Notes: generated by a model from the sequence alone, not told the origin. Shown: positions 23,301 to 36,291, numbered from the stretch's first letter. The stretch: 64,000 bases of DNA from Chrysogorgia sp. JL179-B06 (GCA_035772405.1 JAYKKM010000251.1:62001-126000); one strand, 5' to 3'. Numbers and translations are program-made.

Positions 23301-26300
23301 CTTGTCTTGTCTTGTCTTGTCTTGTCTTGTTTTGTCTTGTCTTGTCTTGTCTTGTCTTGTCTTGACAAGTTGTCTTGTCTTGTCTTGTCTTGTCTTGTCT
23401 TGTCTTGACAAGTTGTCTTGTCTTGACAAGTTGTCTTGTCTTGACAAGTTGTCTTGTCTTGTCTTGTCTTGTCTTGTCTTGTCTTGTCTTGTCTTGTCTT
23501 GACTTGTCTTGTCTTGTCTTGTCTTGACAAGTTTTCCTGTCTTGTCTTGTCTTGTCTTGTCTTGTCTTGTCTTGTCTTGACAAGTTGTCTTGTCTTGTCT
23601 TTTCTTGTCTTGTGTTGTCTTGTCTTGTCTTGTCTTGTCTTGTCTTGTCTTGTCTTGTCTTGACAAGTTGTCTTGTCTTGTCTTGACAAGTTGTCTTGTC
23701 TTGTCTTGTCTTGTCTTGTCTTGACAAGTTGTCTTGTCTTGTCTTGACAAGTTGTCTTGTCTTGTCTTGTCTTGTCTTGTCTTGTCTTGTCTTGACAAGT
23801 TGTCTTGTCTTGTCTTGTCTTGTCTTGTCTTGTCTTGTCTTGTCTTGTCTTGTCTTGACAAGTTGTCTTGTCTTGTCTTGACAAGTTGTCTTGTCTTGTC
23901 TTGACAAGTTGTCTTGTCTTGTCTTGTCTTGTCTTGTCTTGTCTTGACAAGTTGTCTTGTCTTGTCTTGTCTTGTCTTGTCTTGTCTTGTCTTGTCTTGT
24001 CTTGTCTTGTCTTTTCTTGTCTTGTCTTGTCTTGTCTTGTCTTGTCTTGTCTTGTCTTGTCTTGTCTTGTCTTGTCTTGTCTTGTCTTGTCTTGTCTTGT
24101 CTTGTCTTGTCTTGTCTTGTCTTGTCTTGTCTTGTCTTGTCTTGTCTTGTCTTGACTTGTCTTGACAAGTTGTCTTGTCTTGTCTTGTCTTGTCTTGTCT
24201 TTCCTTGTCTTGTCTTGTCTTGTCTTGTCTTGTCTTGTCTTGTCTTGTCTTGTCTTGTCTTGTCTTGTCTTGTCTTGTCTTGTCTTGTCTTGTCTTGTCT
24301 TGACAAGTTGTCTTGTCTTGTCTTGTCTTGTCTTGTCTTGTCTTGTCTTGTCTTGACTTGTCCTGTCTTGTCTTGTCTTGTCTTGACAAGTTTTCTTGTC
24401 TTGTCTTGTCTTGTCTTGCACGTTGTCTTGTCTTGTCTTGACAAGTTGTCTTGTCTTGCCTTGTCTTGTCTTGTCTTGTCTTGTCTTGTCTTGACAAGTT
24501 GTCTTGTCTTGACAAGTTGTCTTGTCTTGTCTTGTCTTGTCTTGTCTTGTCTTGTCTTGTCTTGTCTTGTCTTGTCTTGTCTTGTCTTGTCTTGTCTTGT
24601 CTTGTCTTGTCTTGACAAGTTGTCTTGTCTTGTCTTGTCTTGTCTTGTCTTGTCTTGTCTTGTCTTGTCCTGTCTTGTCTTGTCTTGTCTTGACAAGTTT
24701 TCCTGTCTTGTCTTGTCTTGCACGTTGTCTTGTCTTGACAAGTTGTCTTGTCTTGTCTTGTCTTGTGTTGTGTTGTGTTGTCTTGTGTTGTCTTGTCTTG
24801 TCTTGTCTTGACAAGTTGTCTTGTATTGTCTTGACAAGTTGTCTTGTCTTGTCTTGACAAGTTGTCTTGTCTTGTCTTGACAAGTTGTCTTGTCTTGTCT
24901 TGACAAGTTGTCTTGTCTTGACAAGTTGTCTTGTCTTGACAAGTTGTCTTGTCTTGACAAGTTGTCTTGTCTTGACAAGTTGTCTTGTCTTGTCTTGTCT
25001 TGTCTTGTCTTGTCTTGTCTTGTCTTGTCTTGTCTTGTCTTGTCTTGTCTTGTCTTGTCTTGTCTTGTCTTGTCTTGTCTTGTCTTGTCTTGTCTTGACT
25101 TGTCTTGTCTTGTCTTGTCTTGACAAGTTGTCTTGTCTTGTCTTGTCTTGTCTTGTCTTGTCTTGTCTTGTCTTGTCTTGTTTTGTCTTGTCTTGTCTTG
25201 TCTTGTCTTGTCTTGTCTTGTCTTGTCTTGTCTTGTCTTGTCTTGTCTTGTCTTGTCTTGTCTTGTCTTGACTTGTCTTGACAAGTTGTCTTGTCTTGTC
25301 TTGTCTTGTCTTGTCTTTCCTTGTCTTGTCTTGTCTTGTCTTGTCTTGTCTTGTCTTGTCTTGTCTTGTCTTGTCTTGTCTTGTCTTGTCTTGTCTTGTC
25401 TTGTCTTGTCTTGTCTTGTCTTGACAAGTTGTCTTGTCTTGTCTTGTCTTGCCTTGTCTTGTCTTGTCTAGACTTGTCTTGTCTTGTCTTGTCTTGTCTT
25501 GACAAGTTTTCTTGTCTTGTCTTGTCTTGTCTTGCACGTTGTCTTGTCTTGTCTTGACAAGTTGTCTTGTCTTGTCTTGTCTTGTCTTGTCTTGTCTTGT
25601 CTTGTCTTGTCTTGTGTTGTCTTGTCTTGACAAGTTGTCTTGTCTTGTCTTGTCTTGACAAGTTGTCTTGTCTTGTCTTGTCTTGTCTTGTCTTGTCTTG
25701 TCTTGTCTTGTCTTGTCTTGTCTTGACAAGTTGTCTTGTCTTGTCTTGTCTTGTCTTGTCTTGTCTTGTCTTGTCTTGTCTTGTCTTGACAAGTTGTCTT
25801 GTCTTGTCTTGTCTTGTCTTGTCTTGTCTTGTCTTGTCTTGTCTTGTCTTGTCTTGACAAGTTTTCTTGTCTTGTCTTGTCTTGCACGTTGTCTTGTCTT
25901 GTCTTGACAAGTTGTCTTGTCTTGTCTTGTCTTGTCTTGTCTTGTCTTGTGTTGTCTTGTCTTGTCTTGTCTTGACAAGTTGTCTTGTCTTGTCTTGACA
26001 AGTTGTCTTGTCTTGTCTTGACAAGTTGTCTTGTCTTGTCTTGACAAGTTGTCTTGTCTTGTCTTGACAAGTTGTCTTGTCTTGACATTGTCTTGTCTTG
26101 ACAAGTTGTCTTGTCTTGACAAGTTGTCTTGTCTTGTCTTGTCTTGTCTTGTCTTGTCTTGTCTTGTCTTGTCTTGTCTTGACAAGTTGTCTTGTCTTGT
26201 CTTGTCTTGTCTTGTCTTGTCTTGTCTTGTCTTGTCTTGTCTTGTCTTGTCTTGTCTTGTCTTGTCTTGTCTTGACAAGTTGTCTTGTCTTGTCTTGTCT

Positions 26301-27421
26301 TGTCTTGTCTTGTCTAGACTTGTCCTGTCTTGTCTTGTCTTGTCTTGACAAGTTTTCCTGTCTTGTCTTGTCTTGTCTTGCACGTTGTCTTGTCTTGTCT
26401 TGACAAGTTGTCTTGTCTTGTCTTGTCTTGTCTTGTCTTGTCTTGTCTTGTCTTGTCTTGTCTTGTCTTGTCTTGTCTTGTCTTGTCTTGTCTTGACAAG
26501 TTGTCTTGTCTTGTCTTGTCTTGTCTTGTCTTGTCTTGTCTTGTCTTGACTTGTCTTGTCTTGTCTTGTCTTGACAAGTTTTCTTGTCTTGTCTTGTCTT
26601 GCACGTTGTCTTGTCTTGTCTTGACAAGTTGTCTTGTCTTGTCTTGTCTTGTCTTGTCTTGTCTTGACAAGTTGTCTTGTCTTGTCTTGACAAGTTGTCT
26701 TGTCTTGTCTTGACAAGTTGTCTTGTCTTGTCTTGACAAGTTGTCTTGTCTTGTCTTGACAAGTTGTCTTGTCTTGACAATTGTCTTGTCTTGACAAGTT
26801 GTCTTGTCTTGACAAGTTGTCTTGTCTTGTCTTGTCTTGTCTTGTCTTGTCTTGTCTTGTCTTGTCTTGTCTTGTCTTGTCTTGTCTTGTCTTGTCTTGT
26901 CTTGTCTTGTCTTGTCTTGTCTTGTCTTGTGTTGTCTTGTCTTGTCTTGTCTTGTCTTGTCTTGACTTGTCTTGTCTTGACTTGTCTTGACAAGTTGTCT
27001 TGTCTTGTCTTGTCTTGTCTTGACAGTTGTCTTGTCTTGTCTTGTCTTGTCTTGTCTTGTCTTGTCTTGTCTTGTCTTGTCTTGTCTTGTCTTGTCTTGT
27101 CTTGTCTTGTCTTGTCTTGTCTTGTCTTGTCTTGTCTTGTCTTGTCTTGTCTTGTCTTGTCTTGTCTTGTCTTGTCTTGTCTTGTCTTGTCTTGTCTTGT
27201 CTTGTTTTGTCTTGTCTTGTCTTGTCTTGTCTTGTCTTGACAAGTTGTCTTGTCTTGTCTTGTCTTGTCTTGTCTTGTCTTGTCTTGACAAGTTGTCTTG
27301 TCTTGACAAGTTGTCTTGTCTTGTCTTGTCTTGTCTTGTCTTGTCTTGTCTTGTCTTGTCTAGACTTGTCCTGTCTTGTCTTGTCTTGACAAGTTTTCCT
27401 GTCTTGTCTTGTCTTGTCTTG
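20399..27421 (+). repeat. higher-order repeat unit I (about 7.0 kb)
   Basis: Core-to-core intervals are 979, 793, 2248, 302, 814, 350, 496, 221 and 820, total 7023 bp. The unit opens with a core followed by TTTTC and TTGTG, the subtype found at the start of every copy of this unit. Inside the 2248-bp interval is a core that kept GACAAGTTTTCCTG at about 23526-23539 but has TTGTC where TTGCACG should stand (about 23560). The core at 22171 is followed about 40 bp later by the rare TTGACC, as is 51296 at the equivalent place in unit IV. Confidence 0.85.
26776..26785 (+). repeat. GACAATTGTC perfect palindrome (type example)
   Basis: A 10-bp perfect palindrome formed where an octamer lost the odd central base. 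Other copies: 31608-31617, 36761-36770, 37903-37912, 54676-54685 and 55868-55877. Five of the six lie about 170-215 bp after a core, inside an octamer cluster; 54676 lies about 40 bp after one. A shorter relative, GACATTGTC, is found near 13427, 13771, 26085, 31625, 33478 and 37888. Confidence 0.9.
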
Positions 27422-27425
27422 CACG
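27360..27425 (+). repeat. core cassette of the satellite (type example; about 77 copies)
   Basis: Order within the cassette: CTAGACTTGTCCTG, two to three TTGTC, GACAAGTTTTC(C/T)TG, three to four TTGTC, then TTGCACG. The CTAG-to-CACG distance is 62 or 67 bp in the copies measured, i.e. it varies by one pentamer; some copies lack CTAG. CACG (or its ACACG variant) was found at about: 216, 873, 2796, 3251, 3644, 4299, 5659, 6312, 8217, 8675, 9068, 9459, 9842, 10696, 11479, 11864, 12362, 12753, 13566, 14390, 15228, 15956, 16433, 17226, 18061, 19261, 19562, 20399, 21378, 22171, 24419, 24721, 25535, 25885, 26381, 26602, 27422, 28331, 29122, 30215, 31106, 31414, 32225, 32590, 33082, 33303, 34192, 35575, 36252, 36549, 37344, 37703, 38183, 38407, 39239, 40694, 41656, 45443, 46354, 47798, 49531, 50513, 51296, 53535, 53860, 54637, 54989, 55465, 55689, 56530, 57736, 58141, 58925, 59298, 59776, 60142, 60969. 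Confidence 0.93.
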
Positions 27426-30400
27426 TTGTCTTGTCTTGTCTTGACAAGTTGTCTTGTCTTGTCTTTTCTTGTCTTGTGTTGTCTTGTGTTGTGTTGTGTT
27501 GTCTTGTCTTGTCTTGTCTTGTCTTGTCTTGTCTTGACAAGTTGTCTTGTCTTGTCTTGACAAGTTGTCTTGTCTTGTCTTGACAAGTTGTCTTGTCTTG
27601 TCTTGTCTTGTCTTGACAAGTTGTCTTGTCTTGTCTTGACAAGTTGTCTTGTCTTGTCTTGTCTTGTCTTGTCTTGTCTTGTCTTGTCTTGTCTTGACAA
27701 GTTGTCTTGTCTTGTCTTGTCTTGTTATGTCTTGTCTTGTCTTGTCTTGTCTTGACAAGTTGTCTTGTCTTGTCTTGACAAGTTGTCTTGTCTTGTCTTG
27801 ACAAGTTGTCTTGTCTTGTCTTGTCTTGTCTTGTCTTGTCTTGTCTTGTCTTGTCTTGTCTTGTCTTGTCTTGTCTTGTCTTGTCTTGTCTTGTCTTGTC
27901 TTGTCTTTACTTGTCTTGTCTTGTCTTGTCTTGTCTTGTCTTGTCTTGTCTTGTCTTGTCTTGTCTTGTCTTGTCTTGTCTTGTCTTGACAAGTTGTCTT
28001 GTCTTGTCTTGTCTTGTCTTGTCTTGTCTTGTCTTGTCTTGTCTTGTCTTGTCTTGTCTTGTCTTGTCTTGTCTTGTCTTGTCTTGTCTTGTCTTGTCTT
28101 GTCTTGACAAGTTGTCTTGTCTTGTCTTGTCTTGTCTTTCCTTGTCTTGTCTTGTCTTGTCTTGTCTTGTCTTGTCTTGTCTTGTCTTGTCTTGTCTTGT
28201 CTTGTCTTGTCTTGTCTTGACAAGTTGTCTTGTCTTGTCTTGTCTTGCCTTGTCTTGTCTTGTCTAGACTTGTCCTGTCTTGTATTGTCTTGTCTTGACA
28301 AGTTTTCCTGTCTTGTCTTGTCTTGTCTTGCACGTTGTCTTGTCTTGTCTTGACAAGTTGTCTTGTCTTGTCTTGTCTTGTCTTGTCTTGTCTTGTCTTG
28401 TCTTGACAAGTTGTCTTGTCTTGTTGTCTTGTCTTGTCTTGTCTTGTCTTGTCTTGTCTTGTCTTGTCTTGACAAGTTGTCTTGTCTTGTCTTGTCTTGT
28501 CTTGTCTTGTCTTGACTTGTCTTGACAAGTTGTCTTGTCTTGTCTTGTCTTGTCTTGTCTTGTCTTGTCTTGTCTTGTCTTGTCTTGTCTTGTCTTGTCT
28601 TGTCTTGACAAGTTGTCTTGTCTTGTCTTGTCTTGTCTTGTCTTGTCTTGACAAGTTGTCTTGTCTTGTCTTGTCTTGTCTTGTCTTGTCTTGTCTTGAC
28701 AAGTTGTCTTGTCTTGTCTTGTCTTGTCTTGTCTTGTCTTGTCTTGTCTTGACAAGTTGTCTTGTCTTGTCTTGTCTTGTCTTGTCTTGTCGTCTTGTCT
28801 TGTCTTGTCTTGTCTTGTCTTGTCTTGTCTTGTCTTGTCTTGTCTTGTCTTGTCTTGTCTTGTCTTGTCTTGTCTTGACTTCTCTTGACAAGTTGTCTTG
28901 TCTTGTCTTGTCTTTCCTTGTCTTGTCTTGTCTTGTCTTGTCTTGTCTTGTCTTGTCTTGTCTTGTCTTGTCTTGTCTTGTCTTGTCTTGTCTTGTCTTG
29001 TCTTGTCTTGACAAGTTGTCTTGTCTTGTCTTGTCTTGTCTTGTCTTGTCTTGTCTTGACTTGTCCTGTCTTGTCTTGTCTTGTCTTGACAAGTTTTCTT
29101 GTCTTGTCTTGTCTTGTCTTGCACGTTGTCTTGTCTTGTCTTGACAAGTTGTCTTGTCTTGACAATTTGTCTTGTCTTGTCTTGTCTTGTCTTGTCTTGA
29201 CAAGTTGTCTTGTCTTGGTTGTCTTGTCTTGTCTTGTCTTGTCTTGTCTTGTCTTGTCTTGTCTTGTCTTGTCTTGACAAGTTGTCTTGTCTTGTCTTGT
29301 CTTGTCTTGTCTTGTCTTGTCTTGTCTTGACTTGTCTTGACAAGTTGTCTTGTCTTGTCTTGTCTTGTCTTGTCTTGTCTTGTCTTGTCTTGTCTTGTCT
29401 TGTCTTGTCTTGTCTTGTCTTGTCTTGTCTTGACAAGTTGTCTTGTCTTGTCTTGTCTTGTCTTGTCTTGTCTTGTCTTGTCTTGACAAGTTGTCTTGTC
29501 TTGTCTTGTCTTGACAAGTTGTCTTGTCTTGTCTTGTCTTGTCTTGTCTTGTCTTGTCTTGACAAGTTGTCTTGTCTTGTCTTGTCTTGTCTTGTCTTGA
29601 CAACTTGTCTTGTCTTGTCTTGTCTTGTCTTGTCTTGTCTTGTCTTGTCTTGTCTTGTCTTGTCTTGTCTTGTCTTGTCTTGTCTTGTCTTGTCTTGTCT
29701 TGTCTTGTCTTGTCTTGTCTTGTCTTGTCTTGTCTTGTCTTGTCTTGTCTTGACAAGTTGTCTTGTCTTGTCTTGTCTTGTCTTGTCTTGTCTTGTCTTG
29801 TCTTGTCTTGTCTTGTCTTGTCTTGTCTTGTCTTGACAAGTTGTCTTGTATTGTCTTGACAAGTTGTCTTGTCTTGTCTTGACAAGTGTCTTGTCTTGTC
29901 TTGACAAGTTGTCTTGTCTTGTCTTGACAAGTTGTCTTGTCTTGTCTTGTCTTGTCTTGTCTTGTCTTGTCTTGTCTTGTCTTGTCTTGTCTTGTCTTGT
30001 CTTGTCTTGTCTTGTCTTGACAAGTTGTCTTGTCTTGTCTTGTCTTGTCTTGTCTTGTCTTGACAAGTTGTCTTGTCTTGACAAGTTGTCTTGTCTTGAC
30101 AAGTTGTCTTGTCTTGTCTTGTCTTGTCTTGTCTTGTCTTGTCTTGTCTTGTCTTGATTTGTCCTGTCTTGTCTTGTCTTGACAAGTTTTCTTGTCTTGT
30201 CTTGTCTTGTCTTGCACGTTGTCTTGTCTTGTCTTGACAAGTTGTCTTGTCTTGTCTTGTCTTGTCTTGTCTTGTCTTGTCTTGTCTTGTGTTGTCTTGT
30301 CTTGTCTTGTCTTGTCTTGACAAGTTGTCTTGTCTTGTCTTGACAAGTTGTCTTGTCTTGTCTTGTCTTGTCTTGTCTTGTCTTGACAAGTTGTCTTGTC

Positions 30401-33400
30401 TTGTCTTGACAAGTTGTCTTGTCTTGTCTTGTCTTGTCTTGTCTTGTCTTGTCTTGACAAGTTGTCTTGTCTTGTCTTGTCTTGTCTTGTCTTGTCTTGT
30501 CTTGTCTTGTCTTGTCTTGTCTTGACAAGTTGTCTTGTCTTGTCTTGACAAGTTGTCTTGTCTTGTCTTGACAAGTTGTCTTGTCTTGTCTTGTCTTGTC
30601 TTGTCTTGTCTTGACAAGTTGTCTTGTCTTGTCTTGTCTTGTCTTGTCTTGTCTTGTCTTGTCTTGTCTTGTCTTGTCTTGTCTTGTCTTGTCTTGTCTT
30701 GTCTTGTCTTGTCTTGTCTTGTCTTGTCTTGTTTTGTCTTGTCTTGTCTTGTCTTGTCTTGTCTTGTCTTGTCTTGTCTTGTCTTGTCTTGTCTTGTCTT
30801 GTCTTGTCTTGTCTTGTCTTGACAAGTTGTCTTGTCTTGTCTTGTCTTGTCTTGTCTTGTCTTTCCTTGTCTTGTCTTGTCTTGTCTTGTCTTGTCTTGT
30901 CTTGTCTTGTCTTGTCTTGTCTTGTCTTGTCTTGTCTTGTCTTGTCTTGTCTTGTCTTGTCTTGTCTTGTCTTGTCTTGTCTTGTCTTGACAAGTTGTCT
31001 TGTCTTGTCTTGTCTTGTCTTGTCTTGTCTTGTCTTGTCTTGTCTTGTCCTGTCTTGTCTTGTCTTGTCTTGACAAGTTTTCTTGTCTTGTCTTGTCTTG
31101 TATTGCACGTTGTCTTGTCTTGTCTTGACAAGTTGTCTTGTCTTGACCTTGTCTTGTCTTGTCTTGTCTTGTCTTGTCTTGACAAGTTGTCTTGTCTTGA
31201 CAAGTTGTCTTGTCTTGTCTTGTCTTGTCTTGTCTTGTCTTGTCTTGTCTTGTCTTGTCTTGTCTTGTCTTGTCTTGTCTTGTCTTGTCTTGTCTTGACA
31301 AGTTGTCTTGTCTTGTCTTGTCTTGTCTTGTCTTGTCTTGTCTTGTCTTGTCTTGTCTTGTCCTGTCTTGTCTTGTCTTGTCTTGACAAGTTTTCTTGTC
31401 TTGTCTTGTCTTGCACGTTGTCTTGTCTTGACAAGTTGTCTTTTCTTGTCTTGTCTTTTCTTGTGTTGTGTTGTATTGTGTTGTCTTGTCTTGTCTTGTC
31501 TTGACAAGTTGTCTTGTCTTGTCTTGACAAGTTGTCTTGTCTTGACAAGTTGTCTTGTCCTGTCTTGACAAGTTGTCTTGTCTTGTCTTGACAAGTTGTC
31601 TTGTCTTGACAATTGTCTTGTCTTGACATTGTCTTGTCTTGACAAGTTGTCTTGTCTTGTCTTGTCTTGTCTTGTCTTGTCTTGTCTTGTCTTGTCTTGT
31701 CTTGTCTTGTCTTGTCTTGTCTTGTCTTGTCTTGTCTTGTCTTGTCTTGTCTTGTCTTGTCTTGTCTTGACTTGTCTTGTCTTGTCTTGTCTTGACAAGT
31801 TGTCTTGTCTTGTCTTGACTTGTCTTGACAAGTTGTCTTGTCTTGTCTTGTCTTGTTTTGTCTTGTCTTGTCTTGTCTTGTCTTGTCTTGTCTTGTCTTG
31901 TCTTGTCTTGTCTTGTCTTGTCTTGTCTTGTCTTGTCTTGTCTTGACTTCTCTTGACAAGTTGTCTTGTCTTGTCTTGTCTTGTCTTGTCTTTCCTTGTC
32001 TTGTCTTGTCTTGTCTTGTCTTGTCTTGTCTTGTCTTGTCTTGTCTTGTCTTGTCTTGTCTTGTCTTGTCTTGTCTTGTCTTGTCTTGTCTTGTCTTGTC
32101 TTGTCTTGACAAGTTGTCTTGTCTTGTCTTGTCTTGTCTTGTCTTGTCTTGTCTTGTCTTGTCTTGTCCTGTCTTTTCTTGTCTTGACAAGTTTTCCTGT
32201 CTTGTTTTGTCTTGTCTTGTCTTGCACGTTGTCTTGTCTTGTCTTGACAAGTTGTCTTGTCTTGACAAGTTGTCTTGTCTTGACAAGTTGTCTTGTCTTG
32301 ACTTGTCTTGACAAGTTGTCTTGTCTTGCTTGTCTTGTCTTGTCTTGTCTTGACAAGTTGTCTTGTCTTGTCTTGTCTTGTCTTGTCTTGTCTTGTCTTG
32401 TCTTGTCTTGTCTTGACTTGTCTTGACAAGTTGTCTTGTCTTGTCTTGTCTTGTCTTGTCTTGTCTTGTCTTGTCTTGTCTTGTCTTGTCTTGACAAGTT
32501 GTCTTGTCTTGTCTTGTCTTGTCTTGTCTAGACTTGTCCTGTCTTGTCTTGTCTTGTCTTGACAAGTTTTCCTGTCTTGTCTTGTCTTGCACGTTGTCTT
32601 GTCTTGTCTTGACAAGTTGTCTTGTCTTGTCTTGTCTTGTCTTGTCTTGTCTTGTCTTGTCTTGTCTTGTCTTGTCTTGACAAGTTGTCTTGTCTTGTCT
32701 TGACAAGTTGTCTTGTCTTGTCTTGACAAGTTGTCTTGTCTTGTCTTGACAAGTTGTCTTGTCTTGTCTTGACAAGTTGTCTTGTCTTGTCTTGTCTTGT
32801 CTTGTCTTGTCTTGTCTTGACAAGTTGTCTTGTCTTGTCTTGTCTTGTCTTGTCTTGTCTTGTCTTGTCTTGTCTTGTCTTGACAAGTTGTCTTGTCTTG
32901 TCTTGTCTTGTCTTGTCTTGTCTTGTCTTGTCTTGTCTTGTCTTGTCTTGTCTTGTCTTGTCTTGTCTTGTCTTGACAAGTTGTCTTGTCTTGTCTTGTC
33001 TTGTCTTGTCTTGTCTTGACTTGTCCTGTCTTGTCTTGTCTTGTCTTGACAAGTTTTCTTGTCTTGTCTTGTCTTGTCTTGCACGTTGTCTTGTCTTGTC
33101 TTGACAAGTTGTCTTGTCTTGCCTTGTCTTGTCTTGTCTTGTCTTGTCTTGTCTTGTCTTGTCTTGTCTTGTCTTGTCTTGTCTTGTCTTGTCTTGACAA
33201 GTTGTCTTGTCTTGTCTTGTCTTGTCTTGTCTTGTCTTGTCTTGTCTTGACTTGTCTTGTCTTGTCTTGTCTTGACAAGTTTTCTTGTCTTGTCTTGTCT
33301 TGCACGTTGTCTTGTCTTGTCTTGACAAGTTGTCTTGTCTTGTCTTGTCTTGTCTTGTCTTGTCTTGACAAGTTGTCTTGTCTTGTCTTGACAAGTTGTC

Positions 33401-34191
33401 TTGTCTTGTCTTGACAAGTTGTCTTGTCTTGTCTTGACAAGTTGTCTTGTCTTGTCTTGACAAGTTGTCTTGTCTTGACATTGTCTTGTCTTGACAAGTT
33501 GTCTTGTCTTGACAAGTTGTCTTGTCTTGTCTTGTCTTTTCTTGTCTTGTCTTGTCTTGTCTTGTCTTGCCTGTCTTGTCTTGTCTTGTCTTGTCTTGTC
33601 TTGTCTTGTCTTGTCTTGTCTTGTCTTGTCTTGTCTTGTCTTGTCTTGTCTTGTCTTGTCTTGACTTGTCTTGTCTTGACTTGTCTTGACAAGTTGTCTT
33701 GTCTTGTCTTGTCTTGTCTTGACAACTTGTCTTGTCTTGTCTTGTCTTGTCTTGTCTTGTCTTGTCTTGTCTTGTCTTGTCTTGTCTTGTCTTGTCTTGT
33801 CTTGTCTTGTCTTGTCTTGTCTTGTCTTGTCTTGTCTTGTCTTGTCTTGTCTTGTCTTGTCTTGTCTTGTCTTGTCTTGTCTTGTATTGTCTTGTCTTGT
33901 CTTGTCTTGTCTTGTCTTGTCTTGTCTTGTCTTGTCTTGTCTTGTCTTGTCTTGTCTTGTCTTGTCTTGTCTTGTCTTGTCTTGTCTTGTCTTGTCTTGT
34001 CTTGACAAGTTGTCTTGTCTTGTCTTGTCTTGTCTTGTCTTGTCTTGTCTTGACAAGTTGTCTTGTCTTGACAAGTTGTCTTGTCTTGTCTTGTCTTGTC
34101 TTGTCTTGTCTTGTCTTGTCTTGTCTAGATTTATCCTGTCTCGTCTTCTCTTGTCTTGACAAGTTTTCCTGTCTTGTCTTGTCTTGTCTTG
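27422..34191 (+). repeat. higher-order repeat unit II (about 6.8 kb)
   Basis: Intervals are 909, 791, 1093 + 891 (=1984), 308, 811, 365, 492, 221 and 889, total 6770 bp. It abuts unit I with no gap. In this copy the core in the middle of the long third interval is intact (30215), which explains why unit I and unit IV show a single interval of about 2240 there. Length differences from unit I are concentrated in the first and third intervals; the last six differ by at most 69 bp. Confidence 0.85.
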
Positions 34192-34195
34192 CACG
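34125..34195 (+). repeat. core with rare TTTATCCTGTCTCG variant, copy 2
   Basis: Second copy of the variant at 15161. Here it is the boundary core that opens unit III and is followed by TTTTC and TTGTG; at 15161 it is followed by plain TTGTC. Same core, different downstream context. Confidence 0.88.
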
Positions 34196-34257
34196 TTGTC
34201 TTGTCTTGTCTTGACAAGTTGTCTTGTCTTGTCTTTTCTTGTGTTGTGTTGTCTTGT

Positions 34258-34288
<31 letters not shown>

Positions 34289-36184
34289 TTGTCTTGAAAA
34301 GTTGTCTTGTATTGTCTTGACAAGTTGTCTTGTCTTGTCTTGACAAGTTGTCTTGTCTTGTCTTGTCTTGACAAGTTGTCTTGTCTTGTCTTGACAAGTT
34401 GTCTTGTCTTGTCTTGTCTTGTCTTGTCTTGTCTTGTCTTGTCTTGTCTTGACAAGTTGTCTTGTCTTGTCTTGTCTTGTTTTGTCTTGTCTTGTCTTGT
34501 CTGTCTTGTCTTGTCTTGACAAGTTGTCTTGTCTTGTCTTGACAAGTTGTCTTGTCTTGTCTTGACAAGTTGTCTTGTCTTGTCTTGTCTTGACAAGTTG
34601 TCTTGTCTTGTCTTGACAAGTTGTCTTGTCTTGTCTTGTCTTGTCTTGTCTTGACAAGTTGTCTTGTCTTGTCTTGTCTTGTCTTGTCTTGTCTTGTCTT
34701 GTCTTGTCTGTCTTGTCTTGTCTTGTCTTGTCTTGTCTTGTCTTGTCTTGTCTTGTCTTGTCTTGTCTTGTCTTGTCTTGTCTTGTCTTGTCTTGTCTTG
34801 TCTTGTCTTGTCTTGTCTTGTCTTGACAAGTTGTCTTGTCTTGTCTTGTCTTGTCTTGTCTTGTCTTGTCTTGTCTTGTCTTGTCTTGTCTTGTCTTGTC
34901 TTGTCTTGTCTTGTCTTGTCTTGTCTTGTCTTGTCTTGTCTTGTCTTGTCTTGTCTTGTCTTGTCTTGTCTTGACTTGTCTTGACAAGTTGTCTTGTCTT
35001 GTCTTGTCTTGTCTTGTCTTGTCTTGTCTTGTCTTGTCTTGTCTTGTCTTGTCTTGTCTTGTCTTGTCTTGTCTTTACTTGTCTTGTCTTGTCTTGTCTT
35101 GTCTTGTCTTGTCTTGTCTTGTCTTGTCTTGTCTTGTCTTGACAAGTTGTCTTGTCTTGTCTTGTCTTGTTTTGTCTTGTCTTGTCTTGTCTTGTCTTGT
35201 CTTGTCTTGTCTTGTCTTTACTTGTCTTGTCTTGTCTTGTCTTGTCTTGTCTTGTCTTGTCTTGTCTTGTCTTGTCTTGTCTTGTCTTGTCTTGACAAGT
35301 TGTCTTGTCTTGTCTTGTCTTGTCTTGTCTTGTCTTGTCTTGTCTTGTTTTGTCTTGTCTTGTCTTGTCTTGTCTTGTCTTGTCTTGACAAGTTGTCTTG
35401 TCTTGTCTTGTCTTGTCTTGTCTTGTCTTGTCTTGACAAGTTGTCTTGTCTTGACAAGTTGTCTTGTCTTGTCTTGTCTTGTCTTGTCTTGTCTTGTCTT
35501 GTCTTGTCTTGTCTTGTCTAGATTTGTCTTGTCTTGTCTTGTCTTGACAAGTTTTCCTGTCTTGTCTTGTCTTGCACGTTGTCTTGTCTTGTCTTGACAA
35601 GTTGTCTTGTCTTGTCTTTTCTTGTGTTGTGTTGTCTTGTGTTGTCTTGTCTTGTCTTGTCTTGTCTTGTCTTGTCTTGACAAGTTGTCTTGTCTTGTCT
35701 TGACAAGTTGTCTTGTCTTGTCTTGACAAGTTGTCTTGTCTTGTCTTGTCTTGTCTTGACAAGTTGTCTTGTCTTGTCTTGACAAGTTGTCTTGTCTTGT
35801 CTTGTCTTGTCTTGTCTTGTCTTGTCTTGTCTTGTCTTGACAAGTTGTCTTGTCTTGTCTTGTCTTGTTATGTCTTGTCTTGTCTTGTCTTGTCTTGTCT
35901 TGACAAGTTGTCTTGTATTGTCTTGACAAGTTGTCTTGTCTTGTCTTGACAAGTTGTCTTGTCTTGTCTTGTCTTGACAAGTTGTCTTGTCTTGTCTTGA
36001 CAAGTTGTCTTGTCTTGTCTTGTCTTGTCTTGTCTTGACAAGTTGTCTTGTCTTGTCTTGTCTTGTCTTGTCTTGTCTTGTCTTGTCTTGTCTTGTCTTG
36101 TCTTGTCTTGTCTTGTCTTGTCTTGTCTTGTCTTGACAAGTTGTCTTGTCTTGTCTTGTCTTGTCTTGTCTTGTCTTGTCTTGT

Positions 36185-36291
36185 CTAGACTTGTCCTGTC
36201 TTGTCTTGTCTTGTCTTGACAAGTTTTCATGTCTTGTCTTGTCTTTTCTTGCACGTTGTCTTCTCTTGTCTTGACAAGTTGTCTTGTCTTG
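36185..36291 (+). repeat. core with GTTTTCATG + TTTTC + TTCTC, copy 1
   Basis: Three rare changes occur together: GTTTTCATG instead of GTTTTCCTG, TTTTC just before TTGCACG, and TTCTC just after. The same 107 bp recurs at 55398-55504, 19,213 bp away. The two are not at equivalent ladder positions: this one begins the 297-bp interval of unit III, the other begins the 224-bp interval of unit IV. Confidence 0.88.

Noticed and set aside
16141..25284. Very long minus-strand open frame (3047 codons) of DKTRQ repeats, and many like it (for example 6395-14572, 27360-33725).
   Set aside because: A stop-free 5-bp repeat makes long frames unavoidable; the frames overlap on both strands, start at arbitrary TTG or GTG codons, and have no codon bias, domains or splice structure.
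27400..27440. Core cassette as a CENP-B box or other known centromere-protein site.
   Set aside because: The box requires TTCG....A..CGGG; the core has a single CpG in TTGCACGTTG and no second CGGG half.
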